From positions 1-62,238 of the forward strand of contig JBLSDE010000006.1 of NCBI GenBank assembly GCA_052315315.1: DNA of 62,238 nucleotides. Direction: 5' to 3'. This document shows positions 17,820 to 26,664 of this stretch, in pieces. The position numbers and the translations under genes were made by a program. Each line of letters begins with the position of its first letter. The first letter of the stretch is position 1. Source of the DNA: Cuniculiplasma sp052315315 (GTDB lineage: Archaea; Thermoplasmatota; Thermoplasmata; Thermoplasmatales; Thermoplasmataceae). The notes beneath the pieces are model-generated. The model did not search any database and was not told the origin of the DNA. It saw only the letters and a list, made by a program, of their open reading frames with translations.

Positions 17820-18227
17820 ATGACCAGTTATCTTGATGATGAAGAATACAACAGATGGATGAAGAATGCAAAAGCAACTCTTCGTTCTGCCATTAACGAC
17901 AAATCATCGCAGTTTTACAACTGGGCATGCTTTAAAGCCCAGCAGGCAGCAGAATCTGCAGTCAAGGCATACCTGCGAGGCATTGGTAAAGGCTCCTTTG
18001 GTCATTCTATCTCTCTTCTTTTAGTTGATCTTAACTTTAAGAAAGAAATCGTAGATTTAGCTAAAAAGATAGATAAATATTACATTCCAACAAGATATAC
18101 CGATGTTTGGTCTGAAGGCACTCCTGAAGATTATTATACACTGGAAGACGCAAGTGAGGCAATAGAATGCACTGAAATAATAATTAATGAGGTTGAGACA
18201 AAGTGGAAATCATTGAAGAAAGGATGA
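17820..18227 (+). CDS. HEPN-domain protein (toxin-type partner of MNT)
   Basis: 135 residues, all alpha. It matches the HEPN layout: KNAKATLRSAINDKSSQFYNWACFKAQQAAESAVKAYL in the first two helices and a C-terminal helix ending with ECTEIIINEVETKW. HEPN proteins are often RNases with an Rx4-6H motif. A canonical catalytic motif is not obvious, so this may belong to the non-catalytic group. The gene overlaps the following nucleotidyltransferase gene, the common HEPN/MNT toxin-antitoxin arrangement. TATA-like AATATATTG lies about 27 bases before the ATG. Confidence 0.85.
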   Translation: MTSYLDDEEYNRWMKNAKATLRSAINDKSSQFYNWACFKAQQAAESAVKAYLRGIGKGSFGHSISLLLVDLNFKKEIVDLAKKIDKYYIPTRYTDVWSEGTPEDYYTLEDASEAIECTEIIINEVETKWKSLKKG

Positions 18228-18565
18228 ATAAAAGAAATGAGGTCATAAGGGATGCAAGAATCTATGCAAATAACCTTCAGTTCAGATGCTCAGTTATCCT
18301 TATAGGTTCATTTGCTCGCGGTGATTTTAACCTCTGGAGTGATGTTGATATCCTCATAATTGGCCACTTTAGCGGAACTATTCTGGACAGGCTCAGAAAT
18401 ATGGATTTCCCACCAGGTTACGAAATAATAATGTTAACACCTGATGAGATAAACAGAATGAAATCTAAAAATGACAAATTCATATTGGATGCCTTTAGGG
18501 ATGGGGTTTGTTTAAAGGATGATCTGGGAATCTTTCAGAACGTTGGAAAAACTGGAACTCAATAA
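18203..18565 (+). CDS. Minimal nucleotidyltransferase (MNT-type antitoxin)
   Basis: 120 residues from GTG 18203 (GAGGT about nine bases upstream). An alternative ATG at 18224 overlaps the HEPN stop as ATGA. The nucleotidyltransferase motif GSFARGDFNLWSDVDILI (about 33-50) carries Gly-Ser and the two catalytic aspartates; a third acidic position is at about 75-80. MNT proteins in such pairs can AMPylate the HEPN partner to neutralise it. The C-terminal end (RDGVCLKDDLGIF) is typical of small MNTs. Confidence 0.87.
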   Translation: MEIIEERMNKRNEVIRDARIYANNLQFRCSVILIGSFARGDFNLWSDVDILIIGHFSGTILDRLRNMDFPPGYEIIMLTPDEINRMKSKNDKFILDAFRDGVCLKDDLGIFQNVGKTGTQ

Positions 18566-19110
18566 TAAATCTCGTGAATAAAAATTAGGTAAGATGGTAA
18601 AATTACTGAATAAAATGCTGAGAATATTTGTGCTGTGTAAACGCTGATCAGGGTTTGGCAAAATAGCCGGTTTGTAAATGAACCATTTAACTATACTTTT
18701 CATTCCCCTTTCACTCCTTTCTCCTTTTTTTATTGAATTTCTCTTTCTGTATTTGCTCCTGCTTATTCCGACCTTATGTTTATAATAGGGTAGTAATCCA
18801 ATATGCGATCAAGAACAGCAGCTTCCATAGCAGAGTCTTATAAAACTTAATTTAATTCTTAAAAATATTTACCGCCTGTATGTATGCCTTATCTCTTCTC
18901 AAATTTTGATTAAACTAAGTGGAATGATGGTGATATCTTCCCAGCACCGGGTTGTTCCCAGGGTGATGTGAAAACGTCCCGTTTTATGACTTTTTTAACA
19001 AACAAAATGACATGAATTGTCTTGATTGAATTGTGTTTCTTCTTCAATGTGTGATCAAGATAATGAATCATACATTAGATTGCGTGGTTCATGAATAAAT
19101 GTTGTGAGGT
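18566..19110. other. 545-base gap; possible decayed transposase
   Basis: No intact gene. On the minus strand near 18770-18838 a short frame reads DSAMEAAVLDRILDYYPI, resembling the DSA-type segment of DDE transposases, but stops interrupt it on both sides. An inverted repeat TCTTGAT (19021-19027) / ATCAAGA (19055-19061) lies closer to the next gene. I regard the region as probably decayed mobile DNA, with low certainty. Confidence 0.3.
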
Positions 19111-19428
19111 TTAAAGTGAGGAGTTGCCAGATATATTCTTCAGATAATTCTCACACCTTTCCCTTATGATTTCAAAATTTTTTTCAATATAAAATATTTT
19201 TTCACTATCACTACCTTTGATCTGATCAATTATGTCTGACTGCACAAAATCAGAGAACTTCTCAGCATCGAATTTCTTTGCATATTCTGAAACTGCCGAC
19301 AAAAAAGGGTTATTTTTTGCCAGTGCCAGTAAAAGATACTGAAGTGGTGCGTTTTGTCTGAATATCTCCTCGGAAAGAAATAGGAGTTTTCTTGATATTA
19401 TCTCTTCCCTGATCTCGTTGATTCCCAT
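19111..19428 (-). CDS. Small helical protein coupled to class II ribonucleotide reductase
   Basis: 105 residues of mostly charged helices (MGINEIREEIISRKLLFLSEEIF, KNFEIIRERCENYLKNI). I recognise no family. Its ATG overlaps the TAA of nrdJ as TAATG, so translation is probably coupled and the protein is made in proportion to NrdJ. A helper or assembly factor of the reductase is possible; nothing in the sequence proves it. Confidence 0.65.
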   Translation of the reverse strand: MGINEIREEIISRKLLFLSEEIFRQNAPLQYLLLALAKNNPFLSAVSEYAKKFDAEKFSDFVQSDIIDQIKGSDSEKIFYIEKNFEIIRERCENYLKNISGNSSL

Positions 19429-21776
19429 TACTTATCGCATTTTCCGTCTGGACATGCAGGATCGAACGTGGCTTCCAGTTTAAGAAACTTTGCAGAGACT
19501 TTCTCTTTTTTGTCCTTTGTCTCTGAAGCAATTTTTTCCACAATTGCGACTGAAGGCTTATCCTTCTTTTCCTTCTTTTCTGTTCCACTGTATAGAACCT
19601 GTTCTGATTTGCTCCTGTCTCTGTAAACAGTTATACCCTTGCAGTGAAGATCCTTTGCCAGCCTGTATGCCTTACTTATATCCTCTGGAGTGGCGTCGTG
19701 TGGCAGATTAATTGTTTTTGAAACCCCACTATCGCAGAATTTCTGGAAAGTTGCCTGCATAAGCACATGCCATTCTGGATCTATTTCGTGTGCGGTTACA
19801 AATATCCTCTTTATATCCTCAGGCACATCAACATTTTCAAGGTTTCCTGTCTTTGCAACTTCCTGCATCAACTTATCAGTGTATAGGTTCCTCTTCTTTG
19901 TGATCTCCTCAAACAGAGGATTGACTTCAATGAGCTCTTGACCGTTAAGAACGTGTCTCATAAATGCGATTGCAAATAGAGGTTCTATAGATGATGAACA
20001 TCCTGCTATAATGGATATTGTTCCGGTTGGAGCAATTGTTGTTGTGGTTGAATTTCTCATAAGTATTCCCTTGGTTTCATATTCTGAGCCGTACCATCCA
20101 GGGAACACTCCTCTCTCTTCTGCCAATCTCTGAGATTCCTTATGTGACTCATCATTTAGGAAAGACATTACCTGCTCTGCGATCTTCAATGCGTCTTCTG
20201 TATCGTACGGTATGCCTAACATTATGAGCATATCTGCAAATCCCATAATCCCCAGGCCAATCTTTCTTGTCTTCCTTGTCATATCCTCAATCTGCTTAAC
20301 CGGGAATTTATTTGCGTCAACTACATTATCAAGGAATCTCACGGACAGTTTAATTACCTCCCTGAGTGATTCCCAGTCTATTTGGTTTCCCACAACAAAT
20401 TTTGAGAGATTTATGGAACCAAGATTGCATGATTCATATGGCATTAATGGCTGTTCCCCACAAGGGTTGGTTGCTTCAATCTCACTAATATTCTTAACCG
20501 GATTTGCCCTGTTTATCTCATCCAGAAATATAAGTCCTGGATCAGCTGTTTTCCATGCCTGGGTGATTATGGTGTCCCACATTGTTCTTGCCTTTATTCT
20601 TGATACAACCCTGTGCGTGTTTGGATTTCTCAATTCAACGTATCCGTCATTATCAAGTTTTTCAAAGAAATCATCTTCCATACCTACAGATATGTTGAAA
20701 TTTCTCAGGATTGTGTTTTCTGAATCTTTGCTTGTGATAAATTCCATGATATCTGGGTGATCGTATCTGAGGATTCCCATGTTTGCCCCTCTTCTCTTTC
20801 CACCCTGTTTTATGACCTCTGTAGTTGTATCAAATATCTTCATAAAAGAAACTGGTCCAGATGCGACGCCTTTTGTTGAACCAACTATGTCATCCTTATT
20901 CCTCAACCTTGAAAATGAAAAACCGGTTCCTCCTCCAGATTTGTGTATCTCTGCTGTTTGCTTAACCGCTTCAAATATCTCTTCTATACTGTCTCCCACT
21001 GGAAGAACAAAACATGCTGACAGCTGCCCCAGCCTGGCTCCTGCATTCATAAGCGTTGGTGAGTTTGGTACATATTCAAGTCTTGTCATCATCCTGTGCA
21101 TTTTCTCTATTGTGTCTTCAGCCGTTGTTGGCTTCGTATACAAAAAGTCCATGAACTGCCCAAAGGTTCCTGATATAACACCTTCCTCCTTTAGCTTGTT
21201 GAATGCCCTCTCAAGGACCTCTATCTGCGTATTCGATATATTAGATAATTTCTTTCCATCCTTAGGAATTATATTCTTCTTCTGGAATTTTGCATAATCG
21301 TATAGGGCATCTATTATACCCACGTGATTCGCAACTCTCCTGAACATCTGACTTGGAGTTTCAATGATCTTTCCCTCCTCATCCTTAAGAAGATATCTTG
21401 CCTCAAGTACCTTGATTGCATTTAATGATAATTTTAGATCGTCCTTAACTCCGAGCCTTTGCTTCTCCTCCCTTATGAATCTCCTCTTTTCCCTGTAGAG
21501 AATATAGGCCTTTGCAACTTCATTGAATTTCCTTCCTTCAATTGTTGTTGACATCAGAACGGACTCAACGATATCCTGGATTCTCTCAACAGTAGGAGTT
21601 GCATCTTCACTTTCAAGTATCTCTACTACCTTGTCTGATATAATCTCTGCATCTTTCATAGTGCCAATCTTTACACTCAGCATAGCCTTGTAAACAGCTC
21701 TGGTAATCTTTGTCTTATCGAAATCCGCTGTTGTACCGTCCCTCTTAACGATTTTATTAATTTTGTTTTGTATCAT
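19428..21776 (-). CDS. nrdJ: Adenosylcobalamin-dependent (class II) ribonucleotide reductase NrdJ
   Basis: About 782 residues from ATG 21776; an in-frame GTG at 21785 is the alternative, but the TATA box fits the ATG. It reduces ribonucleotides to deoxyribonucleotides. An ATP-cone occupies about residues 3-95 (VKRDGTTADFDKTKI, VESVLMST). The barrel has SPTLMNAGARLGQLSACFV with the first redox Cys, NPCGEQPLMPYESCNLGSINL with the radical Cys, Glu and second redox Cys, and APTGTISIIAGCSSSIEP. The tail ends CPDGKCDK, a C-terminal dithiol that re-reduces the active site. A vitamin-B12-type cofactor is required. A long palindrome lies just upstream of its TATA box. Confidence 0.95.
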   Translation of the reverse strand: MIQNKINKIVKRDGTTADFDKTKITRAVYKAMLSVKIGTMKDAEIISDKVVEILESEDATPTVERIQDIVESVLMSTTIEGRKFNEVAKAYILYREKRRFIREEKQRLGVKDDLKLSLNAIKVLEARYLLKDEEGKIIETPSQMFRRVANHVGIIDALYDYAKFQKKNIIPKDGKKLSNISNTQIEVLERAFNKLKEEGVISGTFGQFMDFLYTKPTTAEDTIEKMHRMMTRLEYVPNSPTLMNAGARLGQLSACFVLPVGDSIEEIFEAVKQTAEIHKSGGGTGFSFSRLRNKDDIVGSTKGVASGPVSFMKIFDTTTEVIKQGGKRRGANMGILRYDHPDIMEFITSKDSENTILRNFNISVGMEDDFFEKLDNDGYVELRNPNTHRVVSRIKARTMWDTIITQAWKTADPGLIFLDEINRANPVKNISEIEATNPCGEQPLMPYESCNLGSINLSKFVVGNQIDWESLREVIKLSVRFLDNVVDANKFPVKQIEDMTRKTRKIGLGIMGFADMLIMLGIPYDTEDALKIAEQVMSFLNDESHKESQRLAEERGVFPGWYGSEYETKGILMRNSTTTTIAPTGTISIIAGCSSSIEPLFAIAFMRHVLNGQELIEVNPLFEEITKKRNLYTDKLMQEVAKTGNLENVDVPEDIKRIFVTAHEIDPEWHVLMQATFQKFCDSGVSKTINLPHDATPEDISKAYRLAKDLHCKGITVYRDRSKSEQVLYSGTEKKEKKDKPSVAIVEKIASETKDKKEKVSAKFLKLEATFDPACPDGKCDK

Positions 21777-21798
21777 TTTTACCACTTAGCCCAATCAT

Positions 21799-21861
21799 TT
21801 TCTTATACAAAAGTTTTTTTCACATATGTAAAGTAAACTTCACTTTAATGTGAAAAAACTT
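21799..21861 (-). promoter_or_regulatory. nrdJ promoter with a 20-base-arm inverted repeat
   Basis: A TATA-like TTGTATAAGA (minus strand, about 21801-21810) is roughly 29 bases before ATG 21776. Directly upstream, 21811-21861 forms an almost perfect inverted repeat. The plus-strand left arm is AAG, seven T, CACAT, ATG, TAAAGT. The right arm read in reverse complement is AAG, six T, CACAT, TAAAGT. The two arms differ only by one T and a three-base bulge, around a seven-base spacer. Position upstream of TATA suits an activator or a repressor site; a hairpin in divergent RNA is the alternative. Confidence 0.6.
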
Positions 21862-22081
21862 TCAGCTGATAAGTTAAAGTATTACGTTGTTTAAAAATAT
21901 ATTGTATACAGATTCGATAATACTAATTCATATTAATCGGATTATGATTCAAATTAAAAATCAATAAATAAGTGTTTCTGAACGTCCATTTTATAATTAT
22001 AATATTTTCAAAAAATGAAAATTATGAGACCATTCACTTTATTTCTAGAAAGATATTTGATATATTTATTAATTAACCATT

Positions 22082-22249
22082 ATGCCTGTAATAGATAGAC
22101 AGATGAGAATGAAACTCCAGGCCGAACTGGCCTATGTTAATGAAAGATTAATCCAGATAAAGCAGAACAGAGACATACAGGGAATAAACAGGGAAGAGAT
22201 TGAAGTATTACAAAAGAAGAAAAAAGACATTTTGAATCAGCTCTACTAA
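22082..22249 (+). CDS. Small 55-residue coiled-coil protein
   Basis: An ATG-started frame of 55 codons, divergent from nrdJ. The protein is basic and strongly helical (MKLQAELAYVNERLIQIKQN, then REEIEVLQKKKKDILNQLY) with coiled-coil heptads. A TATA-like TTGATATATTTATT (22058-22070) lies at about the archaeal distance from the ATG, so a leaderless mRNA is plausible. Good composition, a proper promoter and a clean stop make it a likely real gene that length cut-offs would miss. I do not recognise the family. Confidence 0.6.
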   Translation: MPVIDRQMRMKLQAELAYVNERLIQIKQNRDIQGINREEIEVLQKKKKDILNQLY

Positions 22250-22279
22250 AGAGGGAGGGGGGTATGTTTCCGATGGAAC

Positions 22280-23326
22280 TTATGGAACCATACGTGCCTT
22301 TGAAACTTTAAAATCATGTGGAGAGTTTCTAATAATTATCTGAACATTATTATCAGGTTTGGAATATTTCTTTTCAATATACCCAAGAGCTATTCCTTTT
22401 TTTAGTGTTGGAGAAATTGAACCGCTTGTTACTGTACCTATAATCTTGTCATCCTTTGTTATGTTGCATAAATGTCTGGGAATTGTCTTTTCATCACCGG
22501 AAATAAAGCCTCTAAAAACGAATTCTGGTTTCGTTTTTTTCATCAATTGCTCCTTTCCCATATACTCCTTTTCAGAATTTACAATGAATGAAATAGATGC
22601 TTCATAAGGTGTTCTGTCGGAATTAAAATCCTGTCCGGAAAGAAGCATTCCTTTTTCCATCCTCAAAGTATCCCTGGATCCCAAACCACAAGGACCAAAA
22701 TTTCTTTTTATGAGGGAATTTACTAAATTTCTCCAGATCTTGATAATATCACTGTTAGGTGCTATGATTTCACACCCTTTTTCACCAGTATATCCTGTAC
22801 CTGAAATAATAAAGGAATCTTTTTCATAAAATTTGAAAAAATCGGGAAATGAAAATCCATTTTCTTCCATAATCTCACCAGATAATGGACCCTGAACTGC
22901 AATGCAACCTAATTCACCAGATCGGTCCATTATTTTTGCGTTACCCGAATTGTTTTTTAATATGTGTTCAAGAATTATGTCCTTAGTGGCCGCGTTTGGA
23001 ACACAGAGAAATTTTTGATTGTTAAATTTGTATATTATTGTGTCATCTATCATATTCCCTTCTTCATTTAGAAATGCAGTATAAACACAGTCATTATTAT
23101 TTATTTTTTCAACATCTGTTGGGAGCAAATACTGTAATGTTTTTAACGCACCTTCACCTTCAATGAATATGTCTCCCATATGAGAAACATCAAAGATTCC
23201 ACACCCATTTCTCACGAAGTTATGCTCCTTTATAATAGAATCATAATAGAGGGGCATGTCCCATCCGTGAAAATCAACTATTTTTCCATTTAGTTTAACA
23301 TGTTCATCGTATAAGGGAGTTCTCAT
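22280..23326 (-). CDS. gcvT: Aminomethyltransferase, glycine cleavage T protein
   Basis: 348 residues. The T protein transfers the methylene group from aminomethyl-lipoyl H protein to tetrahydrofolate (or a pterin analogue), releasing ammonia. Family marks are FHGWDMPLYYDSI, CGIFDVSHMGDIFIEG (with the conserved Asp), GYTGEKGCEII, CGLGSRDTLRMEKGM and GTVTSGSISPTLKKGIALGYI. The start overlaps the end of pdxT by 4 bases, so the two are cotranscribed. H and P proteins are not in this window. Confidence 0.93.
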   Translation of the reverse strand: MRTPLYDEHVKLNGKIVDFHGWDMPLYYDSIIKEHNFVRNGCGIFDVSHMGDIFIEGEGALKTLQYLLPTDVEKINNNDCVYTAFLNEEGNMIDDTIIYKFNNQKFLCVPNAATKDIILEHILKNNSGNAKIMDRSGELGCIAVQGPLSGEIMEENGFSFPDFFKFYEKDSFIISGTGYTGEKGCEIIAPNSDIIKIWRNLVNSLIKRNFGPCGLGSRDTLRMEKGMLLSGQDFNSDRTPYEASISFIVNSEKEYMGKEQLMKKTKPEFVFRGFISGDEKTIPRHLCNITKDDKIIGTVTSGSISPTLKKGIALGYIEKKYSKPDNNVQIIIRNSPHDFKVSKARMVP

Positions 23327-23955
23327 ACCGTTACCCCCATCCCATATGCTCCACTGGAAATGTACCTCCCTCTCCCTATCATGTTTATAAAAAATTCATG
23401 TATTCTTGTATCATCTGTAAGTTCTGGATGGAATGTTAAGCCTAAAACATTATCCTTTCTAATAATAACCGCTTTTTCATTAACATATCCGAGAACTTCC
23501 ACATCACCATAGCTTCTTATAATTGGTGCTCTTATAAAAACAGCATTGAACAATCCTATACCTTTAACATCTATTTCCTTTATGAATGAATCTGATTGCC
23601 TTCCATATCCGTTTCTTTCTATTTCAACATCCAGCAGTCCCATTCCCGTAACTCTTGGGTCGTTTGTGTTTTTTGATGCTATTATAAGTCCAGCGCACGT
23701 TCCCATGAATGGAACCTTTTCCTCAATAACCATTCTCTTTATTTCCTCATATATGTTATATTCCTGGATTAGTTTGAATATGGTTGTGCTCTCACCTCCC
23801 GGTATTATAATTCCATCAATTCCTTTCAAATCTTCCTTCTTTTTAATTCTAATTAACTCTATTTTTTGACCTGTTTTTTTTGAAATTTTTTCAATCATTT
23901 CCGCATGTTCCTCTACGTCACCTTGAAATCCAACTATGCCTATTTTCACAGGCAA
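23323..23955 (-). CDS. pdxT: Pyridoxal 5'-phosphate synthase glutaminase subunit PdxT
   Basis: 210 residues (TTG start; an in-frame GTG six bases later is possible). It hydrolyses glutamine and channels ammonia to PdxS to make PLP. Motifs: VGFQGDVEEHAEMI, IIPGGESTTIFKLI, the nucleophile Cys in FMGTCAGLI (about residue 86), and the catalytic His/Glu in LTFHPELTDD near residue 178. pdxS is not in the window. Coupling to gcvT and closeness to glyA put PLP supply next to two steps of glycine one-carbon metabolism, of which GlyA needs PLP. Confidence 0.94.
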   Translation of the reverse strand: MPVKIGIVGFQGDVEEHAEMIEKISKKTGQKIELIRIKKKEDLKGIDGIIIPGGESTTIFKLIQEYNIYEEIKRMVIEEKVPFMGTCAGLIIASKNTNDPRVTGMGLLDVEIERNGYGRQSDSFIKEIDVKGIGLFNAVFIRAPIIRSYGDVEVLGYVNEKAVIIRKDNVLGLTFHPELTDDTRIHEFFINMIGRGRYISSGAYGMGVTV

Positions 23956-24224
23956 CTATTATATTTGAGTTAAAAACTGTTTCCTAAACTTATATTTTCT
24001 TTAAAATTATCATTTATGTTTACAAAATATATATTTTTGACATGATAAATCCGCATAATACTCAATAAATGAATTTGCAGTCAGATAAGTAATGTTTTTT
24101 CATAGATTTGATGCTTCTTATTGGAAACACCTCATTATATGGTACATTTTCATTCTTATCTCCTTGTTAACCCACATGAAAGTCAGATGAATCATATTTT
24201 CAAATTTATTAATTATTTATAATA

Positions 24225-25514
24225 TTATTTGAAAATATCTATATAATCGTATGGGGTCATTTTTCCATAGCAGTATTTAATTTCATTGAAATTCTTCTTA
24301 AATTCCTTCACTTCCTTCTTAATTTCCTGATCAGAAATTTCAGTGGATATGGCCTTATGGATAAGTTCAGCCACAATTTTAATATCATCCTTCCTGAAAC
24401 CTATCCTTGTAATTTCCTGTGTTCCTATTCTTATTCCACTCGGGTCCATTGAATTCTTATTATGATCAACTGGTATGAGATTCTTATTCAATATAATTCC
24501 ACATCTTTCCAGTCTTTCCGCTACCTTCCTGCCTCCACCAAATTTTCTAACATCGGCAACTATTGTATGGGACTTTGTGAATCCAAGATTTTCTCCAAAA
24601 ACATCCACACCAAGAGAGTGGAGTTCCTGACCAAGCTGTTGTGCATTTTCAATTGTTCTTTTTGCATACTCTTCTCCAAAATCAAGCATTTCAGCCATTG
24701 TAACTCCAAGGGCTGCCATGGTATTCAGGTGATGGTTGCTTAAAACACCTGGAAACACACCTCTTTGTACCTTCTTCCATGTCTCATCATCAGTGTTTCC
24801 TGCAATTATTCCATGTTGTGGTCCCGGTAAGGTTTTGTGTGTGGACCCACTCATTACATCTGCCCCTTCATGTAACGGATCCTGAAACTGCTTTCCTGCT
24901 ATCAGTCCTATTACGTGTGCAGCGTCATACCATACCTTACATCCAACCTCCTGGAACGCATCGGCCATATCTTTAAGTGGGATTGGAAACAGAAAAACAG
25001 ACTGTCCGAACAGTGCCAGTTTTGGCTTTGTTTCCTTTATTACCTTTGCAGCCCCGTCAGGATCAATGGACATAGTATCTTCATTGAAAGGATAATTTAC
25101 AATGTTGAGTCCTCTAAATCCCAGAGCACCAAATTTTGCAGCACTTATATGACCTCCACCTGAAAGATCCGGTGCAGTTACTGTATCTCCCGGTTTTGAA
25201 AGAGCAAAAATTACTGCCATATTTGCGTTTGTTCCGGATACCGGTCTTGGATCAATCTGAGGAACGTTGAACAGTTTTTTGCCAAGTTCATTTACCTTAT
25301 CCTCCATTAGATCTACATAGTAATTTCCCTGGTAGTATCTGTGATGGGGAAGCCCTTCTGCATATCTGTGGCCAAAATCTGTAAGAAGCATTTCCATAGC
25401 CAGAGGGCTCATTACATTTTCCGAAGCTATAAGGGGAATGCTTTCCCTGAACATTTCATTGTTTTTCTTTGCAAGGTTCCTGATTTCCATTGCATCGTTT
25501 CTATGATCTTCCAT
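24225..25514 (-). CDS. glyA: Serine hydroxymethyltransferase
   Basis: About 429 residues from ATG 25514; a TTG nine bases earlier is in frame, but an AT-rich TATA-like stretch 26 bases upstream fits the ATG. It interconverts serine and glycine with a one-carbon carrier. Motifs: PLIASENVMSPLAMEMLL, RYAEGLPHHRYYQGN, the PLP-Lys region SGSTHKTLPGPQHG, and the C-terminal RIGTQEITRIGF. It is separated from pdxT by a 269-base AT-rich gap, so it has its own promoter. With gcvT, pdxT and the folate-type purH it supports active one-carbon metabolism. Confidence 0.95.
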   Translation of the reverse strand: MEDHRNDAMEIRNLAKKNNEMFRESIPLIASENVMSPLAMEMLLTDFGHRYAEGLPHHRYYQGNYYVDLMEDKVNELGKKLFNVPQIDPRPVSGTNANMAVIFALSKPGDTVTAPDLSGGGHISAAKFGALGFRGLNIVNYPFNEDTMSIDPDGAAKVIKETKPKLALFGQSVFLFPIPLKDMADAFQEVGCKVWYDAAHVIGLIAGKQFQDPLHEGADVMSGSTHKTLPGPQHGIIAGNTDDETWKKVQRGVFPGVLSNHHLNTMAALGVTMAEMLDFGEEYAKRTIENAQQLGQELHSLGVDVFGENLGFTKSHTIVADVRKFGGGRKVAERLERCGIILNKNLIPVDHNKNSMDPSGIRIGTQEITRIGFRKDDIKIVAELIHKAISTEISDQEIKKEVKEFKKNFNEIKYCYGKMTPYDYIDIFK

Positions 25515-25680
25515 GGTCTTCAATGTATAAGATGTATTTTAACTTCTTTTGGAACTAATAACATGGAAAACAAAAGAATCAGAAAAGGTTATTTTGGCCT
25601 TTTAATTACTGAAAATAAGCCACAGTGATGAATTCAGCCTTGACTGATTAAATGATGATTGACAGGCAGTCTGAGTGGTT

Positions 25681-26664
25681 TTACCTTACTCTCTCAAGGG
25701 AGAAGGAACCGAGATCAAAGGTATTATTTCTTGGGTAAACTTCGATCCATTCCCTTGTTCTGACATTGCTTAAACCAGACACCCTCAGATATTGTTTTGA
25801 ATTGGAAATCTTGAATTCAATTGTACCATCCATTATGTAGCTGATTGTTTCGTATATTTTCTGATCAAAAAGACCCTCTTCCAGAAGATACATACTCACG
25901 CTGGGATTTGATCTCCTTTTCTGGGTAAACTGCTGGGTGAATCTCATAAATATTTTTTCTTCAAACTGAGGTATGAAGGCTGTCAAAGATATGAAAAGAA
26001 GTCTATAATATGGATAGGTTTTAAGAATTTCTGCCTCCAGTGTTTCCATGGATTTTAAGAGCGCTGATAGGTTTGTGATGCTGTCAATTACGATTGCGCT
26101 TTTTGATGGTGACTGTATCTGGATCGATCTGGAATATATATCTATGAATCTTAATATTCCACTGTCTTCGTATGAATCAACTGTCGCCAGATCACTTCCC
26201 ATTGTTCTGGCAATTTCAGCCTTAATCTGCCTTAAATCTCTATCCGCAGACACTATTACAATTGGTATATTTTCTTTGAAAGACCTTGCCACAAAATTAT
26301 AGGCCAGAGTCTCCTTTGCAGAAAATGGTGCTCCAAAAAGGACAACGTTTGATGTTATGGGGACACCACCGAGCAAAAGATCGTCAACCTTTGTCACTCC
26401 AGTCATTATTTTCTTGGAAATGTCTATTTTTTTAATGTCTCCTGGACCTGATACGTTCGCTGCCTCTGACAGTGCCTTTGCTGCTGCAATTCCCTTCTCT
26501 TTTTCTGAAGCGGCCTTGGCAATTTCTGAAAGGCCTTTTAAATATACTTCAACCTCTTTTTTTCTTGTTTCTGCATCCTTTATGGCCTTATCCAATTCGT
26601 CCTTCAATTTCTTGAGTTCTTCTATCCTGATATCAACATCACTCTTTTCCATCGGTTCCTTCAC
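25681..26664 (-). CDS. RecA/KaiC-like ATPase with coiled coil and degenerate Walker A
   Basis: 327 residues. Residues about 7-70 are a charged coiled coil (IRIEELKKLKDELDKAIKDA). The RecA-fold domain begins with ISKKIMTGVTKVDDLLLGGVP, the usual start of KaiC/RadA-like archaeal ATPases. The Walker A position reads FGAPFSAKETL: Lys117 stays, but the preceding Gly is Ala and the Ser/Thr is Glu. The Walker B-like strand SAIVIDSIT and a tail similar to GvpD/KaiC-like proteins remain. ATP binding or turnover may be lost, so a scaffold or regulatory role is possible. The 5' end overlaps the dehydratase gene by 26 bases. Confidence 0.75.
   Translation of the reverse strand: MKEPMEKSDVDIRIEELKKLKDELDKAIKDAETRKKEVEVYLKGLSEIAKAASEKEKGIAAAKALSEAANVSGPGDIKKIDISKKIMTGVTKVDDLLLGGVPITSNVVLFGAPFSAKETLAYNFVARSFKENIPIVIVSADRDLRQIKAEIARTMGSDLATVDSYEDSGILRFIDIYSRSIQIQSPSKSAIVIDSITNLSALLKSMETLEAEILKTYPYYRLLFISLTAFIPQFEEKIFMRFTQQFTQKRRSNPSVSMYLLEEGLFDQKIYETISYIMDGTIEFKISNSKQYLRVSGLSNVRTREWIEVYPRNNTFDLGSFSLERVR

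Noticed and set aside
20212..21297. Long plus-strand frames (182 and 172 codons) opposite nrdJ
   Set aside because: They mirror a well-conserved ribonucleotide reductase on the minus strand and have no recognisable motifs or ribosome-binding sites.
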